Shown: positions 18,801 to 26,158, numbered from the stretch's first letter. The stretch: DNA of 45,057 nt from CAYVQU01 sp964453155 (GCA_964453155.1 CAYVQU010000019.1:1-45057), one strand, 5' to 3'. The notes: a model not told the origin generated them from the sequence alone. Translations and numbers: made by a program.

Positions 18801-21800
18801 TGCCAACTTTACCGACAGCGGCCAAAACCTGGGCTTCGAAGACAGCGTGCGGGTAGCCTTGGGCGACCTCGATGGTGATGGCGATTTGGATGCCATTATC
18901 GTCAACAATGTTGGCCAACCGGATGAAGTCTGGCTTAATAACGGCGCAGGTATATTTACGAAGACGGCCCAATCTTTAGGGGCGCTATCTGGTTGGGATG
19001 TCGCTATTGGCGATCTGGACGGGGATGGGAACCTGGACGCGGTGGTGGGTAATCACTCTGGGGGTGCCGATCAAATCTGGCTCAATGACGGCACCGCAAC
19101 CTTCACCGCCGGGCAGGCCTTAGGCACGGCTGATTCCTGGGATGTAGACCTGGGTGATATCGATGGTGACGGCGACCTGGATATCGTCACCTATAACGAG
19201 ATTTATAAAAATGACGGTGCGGCCACTTTTACGGGTACCAGCCAGAATGTAGCGGGGTCGCCGGCCCTCGGCGATCTCGACGGCGACGGCGATTTGGATA
19301 TTCATGTCAACCGCTGGTCTGGGGCCTCCACTGATAATGAAGTTTGGCTCAATGATGGCTCTGGCACCTTCACTAAAACCAGTCAAACCCTCGATACCGG
19401 CGATACCTATTCCGTCGATCTCGGTGATGTGGATGGTGACGGTGATCTGGATATTGTTTCCGGTAATGAAAACAATGAAGCGATTAAAGTCTGGTTGAAT
19501 CGCCCCCCGGTCAGCGCCGAAGATGACGCCTATCAAATGGTTGAAGATCACCAATTGGCAGTTGCCGCCGCCGGAGTGTTAGCCAACGATACTGGCACCG
19601 GTTTGACGACCGTTCTTGCCACTAATGTCAGCGCGGGAACCCTGGATTTACACTCCACCGGGGCCTTTACCTATACCCCTCCGGCCAATTTCTCCGGTTT
19701 GGTAACTTACACCTATTCTGCCACGGTCCCCGGCGCGAGCCAGACCGCTATGGTGACCATCACCGTGACTGGCGTCAACGATCCCCCAGTTGCGGTCAGC
19801 GACGTTTTTTCCACTCCAGAAGACACCACCTTGAATAGAGCAGCTCTAGGGGTTCTGGCTAATGACAGCGATGTTGAAAATGACCCCCTCGCAGCCCGCG
19901 TTCAAACTGTTCCCTCAACCGGTACTTTGAATTTGAATCCCAGCGGGGCCCTCACCTACGTTCCAGCAGCAGATTACTACGGGACGGTGACGTTTACTTA
20001 TTTGATCACCGATGGTCATACTGTTGGCACTGGTATTTTCGAAAACAGCGGGCAGGCTTTGGGTAATTTCAGGAGCAGTGATCTCGAACTTGGCGATCTG
20101 GATGGCGATGGCGATCTGGATGCCCTGGTACCTGAGGATGATTACGGCACCGATAATAAAATTTGGCTTAATGATGGTAACGGGATTTTTACGGATTCAG
20201 GGAACACGATCCCCAATGTCGGTGGTACCGATATTGCCATAGGCGACTTTAATGGCGATGGTGATTTGGATGCCTTTGCGGTTTACCTTCGGAGCATAAC
20301 CAGTAAAGTCTTCTTCAATGATGGCACTGGGGTTTTCATAGACAGCGGACAAGCCTTGTCGATCACCAGTGGTTATAACCTTGCGCTTGGTGATCTGGAT
20401 GGCGATGGGGATTTAGATGCCTTTGTTATCAGTGGTTCCTGGAATCAAGTTTTTCTAAACGACGGCATGGGAACATTCACCCTAGCCAACCAATATACCA
20501 ATGGTTCTAGCTATGCTGTTGCCTTGGGTGATTTGGAGGGGGATGGTGATTTAGATGCCTTTATCGCTCAATCCAACGGGAATCCCAATCAGATCTGGCT
20601 CAACGATGGCTCAGGCAGTTTTTCAGATAGTGCCCAGTCTTTAGGAAATAGTAACAGCCGGGCCGTTGCTCTCGGTGACCTGGATGGTGATGATGACTTG
20701 GATGCCTATGTTGCCAATTGGGGAGAGACCAATACAATCTGGCTTAACGATGGGAATGGGGTCTTCAGCGATAGTGGTTTCTCATTGGGTTCTTCAGCCG
20801 GTGATATTACCTTAGGCGATATCGATCACGATGGTGATCTCGACGTTGTTGTGGTCGCCAATCCCGATAGTCAGATCTGGCTCAACGACGGTTCAGGGCA
20901 GTTCAGCAACAGCGGTCAAGCCATTGTTTATGCGTTCACCGCCCAGATTGGTTTGGGCGATGTGGATGGTGATGGGGACTTAGATGCTTATGTTGCCAAT
21001 AATTTAAGCAATCCCGACCAGGTGTGGTTCAACCGCGATACCTGGCAGACCTCCAATATTGCCACGGGAACCATCAATATCATCTCTGTCAACGATGATC
21101 CCACGGCGGTCACCGATGGTGCGACGTTAGGCGGGAACGGTGGCTCTCAGACCGTGGATGTCCTCGCCAATGATACTTTCACCCCCGATCACGGCGAAAC
21201 TTTAGAAATAACGGGTGTTACCCAAGGTTCCAGCGGCGCCGTCGTGATCACCAACGCGGGCACCGATCTGACCTATGAACCCAACAATGGCTTTTTAGGG
21301 AATGATTCATTTACCTATACAATTAGCGACGGGAATAGTGGCACCGATACGGCCACTGTGGCGGTGACGGTCACCCCTATGGCCGATTTACAAGTTCCCT
21401 GGTCGTATGCGAGCCCCACCAACGTTTGCAGCGGGGAGCAGTTTTCAACCCTCTTTGAGTTAGCCAACACCGGTAGTGCCGATTCGGGCGCGTTAGACGT
21501 CTTCGTCTATAACGAAGCCGCCGCCGAGGTATATGATTATTTAGTGGGTGAAATTGGCGTAACCGGCCCGGTCCAAGGGCAGAGTGCTTACTTCGGTTTC
21601 AGCACCAACAGCTTTATCACTGGCACTCGTTACATCAACTATTGGGCAGACGGTAACAATGCCTTTACCGAAGGCAATGAGATCAACAATGGCGGTCACA
21701 TCTCGGTGACGGTTCAGGAAGATCCCGCTCCCCAGGGCTCGGTGGTCATCAATGGGGATGTGGCCTTCACCAATTCTGAATACATCACCCTGACTTTGTC

Positions 21801-24318
21801 GGCCACCGACACCGGCAATTGTGCTACTAGCGTCGACGAAATGCGGTTTGTATATGACGGTATTTTGACCCAATGGGAACCCTACGCGACCGAAAAATAT
21901 CTCCAAATTCAAAATGCTTCGGGCGAAAGTTTTGCCATTTACGCCCAATTCCGGGATGAGCATGATAACGCCGGCCCCTTTGTGGTTGATACCATTCAGA
22001 TTGACCAAATCCCCCCCTACTCCAGCGTAACCGCCCCCAACGGCCGGATGATGACGACCAATTTCGCGGTCTCTTGGTGGGGGCAGGATGGTCTCAGTGG
22101 GATCGCGGGCTATGATGTCCAATACAACCTGGCTGGGGGCAGTTGGACGGATTGGGTAACCGACACCCTCACCACCACTGCTGATTTCGTGGGTGCCCAG
22201 GCCGGGGAGACCTATTGTTTCCGGACCCGGGCAGTGGATGCCGCCGGGAATCAGGAAGCCTATCCCACCGGTGAGGGGGATGTCTGCGTTGAAGTTTTAG
22301 CCCCAGAGACCGGGATTGACCTGGTCCCCTTACGCCTCGAATTCAACCAGGGAATTCAGACCCCCGGGAATAGTGTGCCCCTCATTGCTGACAAACCGAT
22401 GGTGATCCGCGTGCCCTTGGGAACCGGCACCAGCGTGAACAACATTACCAACGTCTCAGCCCAACTCTATGCTCGCCGCGGTGGCCAAGCCGTCACCAAT
22501 TCTCCGCTGGAACCCGAAAATGCGGCCCTCACCGTGACCCCGAATGGCAATCATGCTTTAGGCGAAAACGTCCTTGAGTTCATCGTGCCCCAGGATTGGG
22601 TCAGCGGAGATTTAGAAGTATATGTCGAGATCGATCATGGCCGCCAGATTGCCGAAACCAGCGAAAATAATAACCGTTTCCCGGCAACCGGTTATCAAAC
22701 GGTCTCATTCAGCCAACCGCCGGATTTAGAACTAACCCTGGTGCCAATTCGCTGGCAGCACGGTGCCGAAACCCTGAGCTTGGATAATGCTGAAATCCTA
22801 GCCGCGGTCGCCGAAATCCAGCAAATCTATCCGGCTGCAGAAGTCGTTGTTTCAATCCATCCGGCCTTCAATTACACTGGCGACACCCTCCATTGGGAAA
22901 CTCTCTTGGGGCAAATCGATACCCTCCGCGAAGTCGAGAACCCAACCCCCGAACCCTATCAAAAGTATCTCGGGCTGATCCCGACCCCACCAGACTTTAA
23001 TCCCGGTGATCCAGTTGGGTTGGCTTACTTACCGGGTGCCACTGCTATCGGCTACCTCGTTCCTGGTGATGATCTCATTTTGCCCCAAACCTTAGCCCAC
23101 ACCTTTGGCCGTTCGGGCGTAACCGCGACCCCCGCATGCACTACCCAGCCCGCCCCTGATGTAGCTTATCCCTATGCCAATGGGATGATCCAATATGCTG
23201 GGTGGAACTACGTCCACGAAATCTTGATCCCCGGCACCCATTACGATCTTCTGACGGGTTGCGGTCTCAGTTGGATTTCAGATTACACCTATATGTCTAT
23301 ATTTACCGGGTTGGAACCGGGTGCGGCGGTTTCTGTTCAGACACTGAATCCCGCCCCGTTCTATCCACAGCCATCCCGAGATGTTCCCGCAGTTCAGGGG
23401 GATACCCAGGCTGTCACCCTAGCCGAAATCGCAGCCCTGGATGGCAATATGTTGGTCACCGGCCTGATCAAGCCCGATGGTTCCACCGGTCAGATCACCG
23501 CGGCCTTTACTTTCAGTGAGACCAATTCCATTCGACTGTTGGATGACGGCCCCTTTACGGTGGCGTTGGTTGATCGTAACGGGCATGAATACCAGGTACG
23601 GGCTTGGGGTTTGGATACCCTCAGCGCCCAGCCAAATCCGACCGCGCAACACTCTTTTGCCTTGCTCTTCCCCAAACATCCCGAGATAAGTGCCCTGCGC
23701 CTGTATCACTCGGGGAATCTGCTCCATCAGATTACTGCCGGATCGCAGCCTTCGGTAACTCTTACTTCCGCTGTGCCAGCAACTTTGAGTGGCGCTACCT
23801 ATACCCTAACTTGGGAAGGTCCCTCTGGACAAATTTATCTCGTGCGGTATTCGACAGACAATGGCCAGACCTGGCAGGTTTTGTCCGCACCCCAAACGAC
23901 GACGAGTTTAGCGATCGACTTGGCTACTTTGGCGGGCACCTCTGCCGGACTGTTTGAAGTGGTTGCCAGCAACGGGGTCCGCTCCACTTTTGAGCGAACG
24001 ACAAGTTTCACGGTGACCGATTCGCCCCCGGAAGTGACCATTTTCAGCCCCTTAGCCGGTTACCAATTGGATGCTGCTACCCTGATCACCCTTTCTGGCA
24101 GTGCTACCGATCTCGAAGACGGTGCGCTGAACGGGGCCCAACTCACCTGGATCTCAGATATCGATGGCGTTCTCGGCACCGGGAATCAGCTGACGGTAGA
24201 ACTCTCTAGTGGCAATCACTTCATCACCCTCCAAGTCACCGATAGCCAGGGGCAGACTAGTGAGGCTCAAGTCTCCCTAAAAACCTGGCAAGTATTTTTG
24301 CCGCTGGTGTTACGTTAA
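9865..24318 (+). CDS. Giant exported multi-propeller surface protein (4,817 aa)
   Basis: Signal peptide about 6-38 (ATG at 9880 is the likelier start; TTG at 9865). Then six FG-GAP integrin-type repeats (112-467), a CSLREA motif (about 471-524), right-handed beta-helix (525-875), seven W-T-x-x-T-S-G/F-V-A-V-G/T-S-P-D-G repeats (884-1151). Four Big_5 Ig domains (1156, 1614, 2062, 2759) each precede a block of exactly seven VCBS repeats with LGDLDGDGDLDA calcium loops; a LamG-like domain (2522-2757) comes before the fourth Big_5. Cadherin-like Ig domains near 3213-3839 host a fifth seven-repeat block (3389-3728). Then CARDB (3841-3952, 4151-4283), Ig/FN3-like domains, a metallopeptidase-like domain lacking its zinc site (4286-4489), and a C-terminus ending WQVFLPLVLR. 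Likely an adhesin, sheath or scaffold; no ligand is known. Confidence 0.9.
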   Translation: MKSEIMTGSKLLRLGISLTVAFLFTFGLLSSLSTYVQASTNLGELKLIKLRTPLSQSNFRPDSQFVSPGEIPAGLTTADWQAIQAQLPETPARSQGNAIQAASTAATANNELAILRAADAQANDHFGTSVDLSGDILVVGASFEDGGAGNPSIDSGAVYIFDRNQGGGDNWGQVATLRASDAQNGDYFGTSVTLSGDTLVVGAENEDGGAGDPHSLSGAAYVFERNQGGVDNWGQVTILRASDVLGGDYFGNSLALSGDTLVVGAFRKGLNTGAVYIYERNQGGIDNWGEVTILRASDYQANDWFGNSIDLNGDTLVVGAFHEDGGSGDPLSDAGAAYVFARDQGGVDNWGQVTILRASDAQADDWFGISVTLNGDTLVVGAFHEDGGSGDPRSDAGAVYFFERNQGGVSNWGQVSILRASDTQAGDEFGRSMALSSDKLVVGAHYENGGAGDPLSDSGASYVFGLQSIGTTITPNTLADELNTDGDCSLREAIQAANTNAAVDACPAGTGADTINLSAGTYTLALAGADEDLNATGDLDITTPLTITGAGASNTIVSANQIDRVFHVLVGTTDTITFQDLTIQNGYHIGAKGGGLQVITGTVTLKNTKVVDNIARYGAGVAAGTGTVLNISGGEISGNDTSRFHGGGLEVYGSATISGTLIFDNSAVDTGGGMFFSTGMYTLTNVQVISNSATTTGGVHHSEGTITITGSEFLRNSTTRHGGGLTLRSGTVQMSDAKIISNTAGLTGGGISNWYAGDMQLTNVEISQNQANQGGGLRVGQGSLTLNCTQITTNTATTVDGGGVYISDATGAITITNSSIDNNSATGSVNTVGGTFEAESNWWGAVNGPSGVGPGSGDSVSVNVNYANFLTSTPVCNTSSGNLSWTAQTSGTANGLNDIAYGGGQFVAVGNSGTILTSPDGSNWTARTSGTTIGLGGVAYGDGKFVALGENTILTSPDGINWTAQNPGVNGNFYAGVYGAGQFVIVGPSTIRTSPDGVTWTVRLTIAEVFEAVTFAGSQFVVVGRDGVIRTSPDSVTWTARTSGTVEDLTGITYAGSQFAAVGRNGVILTSPDGVTWTTRTSGTTNVLGSVAYGSSRFVAVGLNGTILTSPDGVTWTAESSGTTEFLESVAYNSSQFVAVGAAGTILTGSDPVAATTVTDVTPDSNTHTTTTNTNVVFTANAALQSTSATDDEKFIVHGGGHGVVTGTITLSNNDKTAIHNPAKDFFPGELIEVSVSNQILDSGSTAITPYVWHFLTQVGGGNAYFGTTAHDQFGTSNSLDLTMGDLDGDGDLDAAIGNSSQDQEIWLNDGNGNFGVAAHDTFGASLSREMALGDLDGDGDLDVIYVQDGGNPQEVWLNAGNATFGTAAYDSFGGGASTGIALGDVDGDGDLDAIYSNYYGAAQEVWLNDGNGDFGTAAHDTFGGGNSDAVALSDVDDDGDLDALIANSGQAHEIWLNDSTGNFGTTAHDSFGSGNNPNVKMGDLDGDGDPDAVIANWARDLEIWLNQGGTQGGTLGDFGTTPFDTFGTSNNNSAALGDVDADGDLDVLIANGVNNAQELWLNDGTGNFGTAPHISFGSGDSRSVVFGDLDGDGDLDATIVNFGGAHEIWLNVVKVEAVNPNPSSHGGPLDTNLTITTTGSVSSTTVSTQTIPVHGGFQGRQKGNFTFSDNNKIITFNPATDFKPGELVETTISTNVLDTGIAPLTPFIWQFRTRVTDGSGTFSDSGQTLGGGRSRQVALGDLDRDGDLDAFIANSDSQHNKVWLNTNGIFNKTLQDLGSSTSSDVALGDLDGDGDLDAFIANFNAEADRVWINDGSGAFTDSGQTLGAAFSSAVALGDLDGDGDLDAFVTTNNANSVWLNDGNGTFSTNGQSLGSVYSLSVALGDLDDDGDLDAFVSNASPNSDQVWLNDGTGSFTSSAQSLGTADAQAVQLGDFDQDGDLDAFVVNRSPDVNTVWLNNGSGSFSDSGQTLGAGVDHLDASLGDVDADGDLDAFVANFGGSNTLYLNNGSGSFSASAQILGTSDSHDVQLGDLDGDGDLDAFIANFNGQSNKVWLNAGGTNIVAVTPSENTHTAPLNTDLLMTADGALNPASVTNQSVRAFSGAQAITGTVALSSGDAVITYNPAENLFPGELVQVVASSNIQDSSTIPIPPYLWQFRAAVSSGSGEFEDSGQTLGNWNSFKSAIGDLDGDGDLDAFIANTASNPNRVWLNNGRGQFVDTGQALGASETSEVALGDFDSDGDLDAFTVNNFAPNQIWLNDGSGNFTDSGQALGGGNSSFGIALGDLDGDGDLDAFVAETEIQAVTTDIENRVYFNTNGVFSDSGQRLGSSHSFDVTLGDLDGDGDLDAFIANDYGEPNRVYVNDGTGTFTDAGQTLGSSNSRRVDLGDLDGDGDLDAFVTNEGQANRVYINSGGTFSDSGQTLGTAASFDVVLGDVDADGDLDAFVANRSGQSNSVWLNTGSGNFIDRGLTMGTNDSAGMALGDLDGDGDLDAFVSNMNFSAGQPNTVWFNGEKEELPSVTSGTLLVHLNGDQGLISSGGTVTHWLDQSDNGYIFTATGDPQQVTDVYGLQNGVRFDGDDRLTSVQDIQLFTTTTSGLTAFVLFETDNNSGQKFLVNHGFSPKCLTSFELGYDAGGAGAGKFGLHKGCGNATVIAANSITNDTYYLMSTVVLPSGSTPHNLHFYRDGFGVARGDFGTGWTDAGSYETRSTTLDIGARNDFGSGTFDAHHVGDIVEVIIYQGALTNADRQKIEAYLMAPQVASVDPATNTHDAAVDTSLTITMSQAISTSTATTDTIRVYSGFQGRMAGNISFSGSDQIITYDPTADFKPGEIIQTTLTSGVRSHSDRLASPAVWHFRTAVSSGYGRADAGWSETTPGINTTDVALGDLDGDGDLDIFETGRPLGYKAASSPPLPSRVWLNNGNGNYTEKVQTPLLTQRNAFEVALGDLDGDGDLDAFVASAEDQFNAQDCKVWFNDGSANFTDSGQNLGFEDSVRVALGDLDGDGDLDAIIVNNVGQPDEVWLNNGAGIFTKTAQSLGALSGWDVAIGDLDGDGNLDAVVGNHSGGADQIWLNDGTATFTAGQALGTADSWDVDLGDIDGDGDLDIVTYNEIYKNDGAATFTGTSQNVAGSPALGDLDGDGDLDIHVNRWSGASTDNEVWLNDGSGTFTKTSQTLDTGDTYSVDLGDVDGDGDLDIVSGNENNEAIKVWLNRPPVSAEDDAYQMVEDHQLAVAAAGVLANDTGTGLTTVLATNVSAGTLDLHSTGAFTYTPPANFSGLVTYTYSATVPGASQTAMVTITVTGVNDPPVAVSDVFSTPEDTTLNRAALGVLANDSDVENDPLAARVQTVPSTGTLNLNPSGALTYVPAADYYGTVTFTYLITDGHTVGTGIFENSGQALGNFRSSDLELGDLDGDGDLDALVPEDDYGTDNKIWLNDGNGIFTDSGNTIPNVGGTDIAIGDFNGDGDLDAFAVYLRSITSKVFFNDGTGVFIDSGQALSITSGYNLALGDLDGDGDLDAFVISGSWNQVFLNDGMGTFTLANQYTNGSSYAVALGDLEGDGDLDAFIAQSNGNPNQIWLNDGSGSFSDSAQSLGNSNSRAVALGDLDGDDDLDAYVANWGETNTIWLNDGNGVFSDSGFSLGSSAGDITLGDIDHDGDLDVVVVANPDSQIWLNDGSGQFSNSGQAIVYAFTAQIGLGDVDGDGDLDAYVANNLSNPDQVWFNRDTWQTSNIATGTINIISVNDDPTAVTDGATLGGNGGSQTVDVLANDTFTPDHGETLEITGVTQGSSGAVVITNAGTDLTYEPNNGFLGNDSFTYTISDGNSGTDTATVAVTVTPMADLQVPWSYASPTNVCSGEQFSTLFELANTGSADSGALDVFVYNEAAAEVYDYLVGEIGVTGPVQGQSAYFGFSTNSFITGTRYINYWADGNNAFTEGNEINNGGHISVTVQEDPAPQGSVVINGDVAFTNSEYITLTLSATDTGNCATSVDEMRFVYDGILTQWEPYATEKYLQIQNASGESFAIYAQFRDEHDNAGPFVVDTIQIDQIPPYSSVTAPNGRMMTTNFAVSWWGQDGLSGIAGYDVQYNLAGGSWTDWVTDTLTTTADFVGAQAGETYCFRTRAVDAAGNQEAYPTGEGDVCVEVLAPETGIDLVPLRLEFNQGIQTPGNSVPLIADKPMVIRVPLGTGTSVNNITNVSAQLYARRGGQAVTNSPLEPENAALTVTPNGNHALGENVLEFIVPQDWVSGDLEVYVEIDHGRQIAETSENNNRFPATGYQTVSFSQPPDLELTLVPIRWQHGAETLSLDNAEILAAVAEIQQIYPAAEVVVSIHPAFNYTGDTLHWETLLGQIDTLREVENPTPEPYQKYLGLIPTPPDFNPGDPVGLAYLPGATAIGYLVPGDDLILPQTLAHTFGRSGVTATPACTTQPAPDVAYPYANGMIQYAGWNYVHEILIPGTHYDLLTGCGLSWISDYTYMSIFTGLEPGAAVSVQTLNPAPFYPQPSRDVPAVQGDTQAVTLAEIAALDGNMLVTGLIKPDGSTGQITAAFTFSETNSIRLLDDGPFTVALVDRNGHEYQVRAWGLDTLSAQPNPTAQHSFALLFPKHPEISALRLYHSGNLLHQITAGSQPSVTLTSAVPATLSGATYTLTWEGPSGQIYLVRYSTDNGQTWQVLSAPQTTTSLAIDLATLAGTSAGLFEVVASNGVRSTFERTTSFTVTDSPPEVTIFSPLAGYQLDAATLITLSGSATDLEDGALNGAQLTWISDIDGVLGTGNQLTVELSSGNHFITLQVTDSQGQTSEAQVSLKTWQVFLPLVLR
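10198..11265 (+). repeat. Six tandem FG-GAP repeats within the giant gene
   Basis: Period about 61-62 codons (183-186 bp), consensus ILRASDxQxxDxFGxSxxLxGD then TLVVGA and NQGGxDNWGQV. Repeats 4 and 5 share about 53 identical consecutive bases starting at 10795 and 10981, showing a recent duplication. Repeat 3 is about 7 residues shorter. Confidence 0.85.
12514..13315 (+). repeat. Seven tandem W-T-S-G / T-S-P-D-G repeats within the giant gene
   Basis: Seven units of about 38-39 codons with consensus WTARTSGT, VAYGxxxFVAVG, GTILTSPDGVT. Seven units fit one closed seven-bladed propeller of the Ycf48/BNR-like kind. Confidence 0.8.
13650..21048 (+). repeat. Five blocks of seven VCBS repeats (35 calcium-loop repeats)
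   Basis: Blocks at about 13650-14700, 15013-16042, 16357-17400, 18465-19500 and 20030-21048. I count seven LGDLDGDGDLDA-type cores in every block (35 total), period about 46-52 codons. DNA words such as GATGGCGATGGTGATCT recur throughout, so the region is prone to recombination and to misassembly from short reads. Confidence 0.85.
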
Positions 24319-24397
24319 ATTGAATCACTGCTGTTTCGCAACTAACAGCTGAGTAGGGTGGCATATCGAAGGGTGAATTTTTCGAGATGAAAATTCT

Positions 24398-24435
24398 AGG
24401 AATCCTATTCCTGCCAGGAATAGGGTTCCTTTTTA
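24398..24435 (+). terminator. Intrinsic terminator after the giant gene
   Basis: Arms 24398-24413 (AGGAATCCTATTCCTG) and 24415-24430 (CAGGAATAGGGTTCCT) pair along 16 bases with one G-T wobble, followed by TTTTT. It lies 80 bases after the giant gene's stop and 38 bases past the end of the convergent metallophosphoesterase gene, so it may serve both strands. Confidence 0.88.
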
Positions 24436-24472
24436 TGTAGTCAACATTTTTAGCCTCACACAACAAAATTTT

Positions 24473-25477
24473 CTAGGGAGTATTGAGGGTATGTGTATCA
24501 ATAATATCGCCCCCCTGGGTAATAAATTGAAACGTGATCTGGGACTGATCTGCTTCAACTAGCAGCGCGCCATAATCCCCGTTGTAACGGACCTGACTGC
24601 CTGAGACCGGCGTACCGAAGCCATAAATACTCTTCCCACCTAAGCCGTTCACAAAATAGGGGAACTCATTGATCAAAATTCGTTCATAGGTATGGTCGTG
24701 ACCGGCCAAAACAGCTGAAGCACCCCAATTCTGGTAATCCCATTGCAGATCTGTTTCCGGGCCGTGTGGGCCGGAGGAAAAGGGAGGATGGTGCATATAG
24801 ACCAATTTCCAAGTTGCGGTTGAAGCTGCCAGTTTAGACTGTAGCCAATTAGCTTGGTTTGACCCGTTTGTCCTCCCATCTGGCTCTTCCGCTACACTAT
24901 TTATCGCAAAGAAGTGAACCGGACCCCAAACGAAGTCATAATAGCGTTCATTTCCAGGAAGGGAAAAATAATCAAAATATGGCCCAGTACACCCTCCATC
25001 TGAACAGTTGATGGCACGCTGGTCGTGATTACCGAGTGTAGGGAAGAATCGATTGGTTTCCGCCCCAGACCCATAATCGCCTGGATAAGGGGCAATATAG
25101 GCGTGATAATACTGACCAATGTTGACATCGATGGTGCTAGCTTCTCCATCTGGGTAATTATTGTCGCCGGTGGTGATGATGAAATCTGGAACCCAACTTA
25201 TAACTTGGTTGGCTACGTCGCGTTCATTGTCTCCTGCCAACCCATAATCTCCGATGACCGCAAAGCGGATCGGGGCAGAATAATTTTTGAATATGAGTGG
25301 AAAGTATAAAACGGTTTCTTCTTCAAAGACCGCAGTCCGAGTTGCCTGACCAGCTCGGACTGGGTTTAGAAAGTTATTTAGAGCGAATACCAAACACCCC
25401 CAAACGATGATTGATCCGCCCAATTTCTGCCAACAGATAGCCAGCAGGTGGCGGAGAGTTGAATTATTTTTAAACAC
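24473..25477 (-). CDS. Exported metallophosphoesterase (calcineurin/purple acid phosphatase-like)
   Basis: 334 residues with an N-terminal hydrophobic segment (about 21-40, signal or anchor). The dinuclear-metal phosphoesterase motifs are all present in order: GDYG (Asp77), TTGDNNYPDG (Asp105, Asn106), GNHDQ (Asn150, His151, Asp152), YMHHPP (His229/230) and AGHDHTYER (His260, His262). The layout matches purple acid phosphatase-like exported enzymes that cleave phosphate esters, consistent with the phosphate-uptake genes 10 kb away, though no link is shown. Between signal and catalytic domain it carries VLYFPLIFKNYS, resembling the tail of the giant protein. Its start overlaps the stop of the MOSC gene by 8 bases, suggesting coupled translation. 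Confidence 0.92.
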   Translation of the reverse strand: MFKNNSTLRHLLAICWQKLGGSIIVWGCLVFALNNFLNPVRAGQATRTAVFEEETVLYFPLIFKNYSAPIRFAVIGDYGLAGDNERDVANQVISWVPDFIITTGDNNYPDGEASTIDVNIGQYYHAYIAPYPGDYGSGAETNRFFPTLGNHDQRAINCSDGGCTGPYFDYFSLPGNERYYDFVWGPVHFFAINSVAEEPDGRTNGSNQANWLQSKLAASTATWKLVYMHHPPFSSGPHGPETDLQWDYQNWGASAVLAGHDHTYERILINEFPYFVNGLGGKSIYGFGTPVSGSQVRYNGDYGALLVEADQSQITFQFITQGGDIIDTHTLNTP

Positions 25478-26117
25478 GGTCCAAATTGCTGCGGATTACC
25501 GCCAGCCAGTCGGCAGATAAGCCCCGCAGGTTAGCGAGTTCTTCTAGGGCTGAGATATCGTTTTTCCAATGCGTATAGGTTTCAAGGGCCCGGATTATGT
25601 TCCAGGTAGGGTTTGGGCGTTCTAATAACGTTACGTTTTCCCCGGCTGCGATACTGCCAGTTTCTAAAACCCGGCAATACCACCCTGTGCGCCCGGTTTT
25701 CAAAACCCGTTTAGTCAAATCGGGAATCCCCCAGCGCCGGGCGATTTTTGCACATGGTTGTCGGGCCTGGGTGACCTGGAGTTTGACCACCCCAATTTCA
25801 AAAATATCGCCAATAAACACCGTATTTTCATTCAGGTTACCGACCGTCAAATTTTCGGCAAAACCGCCAAATGTGAATTCCTGGTTTAGTTTCGCTTGCC
25901 AGGTTGGGTAATGGTCAGCGCTGTACATTAACACCGCTTTTTCTTTCCCGCCATGATGAACTTTATTCGTCTGAGAATCGCCAGCTAAACCCATTTTTTC
26001 AACATAAGTCGAGCCAGTCACCGGTTCTTTGAAAAAAGATGTTTCCCAGGTGCCCTGATCATCGGTATAAATTTGGCTGCTACCAATTTGAATAGAAATT
26101 ACTGTAGGAGTTGTCAT
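25470..26117 (-). CDS. MOSC domain protein (YiiM-like)
   Basis: 215 residues. A beta-rich MOSC (molybdenum cofactor sulfurase C-terminal) domain with the signatures GLAGDSQTNKVHHGGKEKAV (about 45-64), FAENLTVGNLNENTVFIGD near 90-108, the conserved cysteine in ARQPCAKIARRWG near 128, and GRTGWYCRVLETGSIAAGE near 150. MOSC proteins bind sulfur or the molybdenum cofactor and include YiiM-type reductases that detoxify N-hydroxylated bases. Its location just downstream of the formate dehydrogenase cluster on the same strand suits a molybdenum role, but a hairpin terminator separates it from fdhA. Its last 8 bases overlap the metallophosphoesterase start. The exact activity cannot be read from sequence. 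Confidence 0.9.
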   Translation of the reverse strand: MTTPTVISIQIGSSQIYTDDQGTWETSFFKEPVTGSTYVEKMGLAGDSQTNKVHHGGKEKAVLMYSADHYPTWQAKLNQEFTFGGFAENLTVGNLNENTVFIGDIFEIGVVKLQVTQARQPCAKIARRWGIPDLTKRVLKTGRTGWYCRVLETGSIAAGENVTLLERPNPTWNIIRALETYTHWKNDISALEELANLRGLSADWLAVIRSNLDRV

Positions 26118-26158
26118 AGCGTTACCTTAGTTTTCATGAATTTATCTTAAAGTTCAAT

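Noticed and set aside
13650..21048. Giant gene as an assembly artefact of repeats
   Set aside because: The frame is open over 14 kb, each block has seven distinct repeats with many silent differences, and the ends carry a signal peptide and a terminator; small repeat-number errors remain possible.
21541..22122. 193-residue minus-strand reading frame within the giant gene
   Set aside because: Shadow of the giant protein's CARDB/Ig region; no ribosome binding site or recognisable domain.
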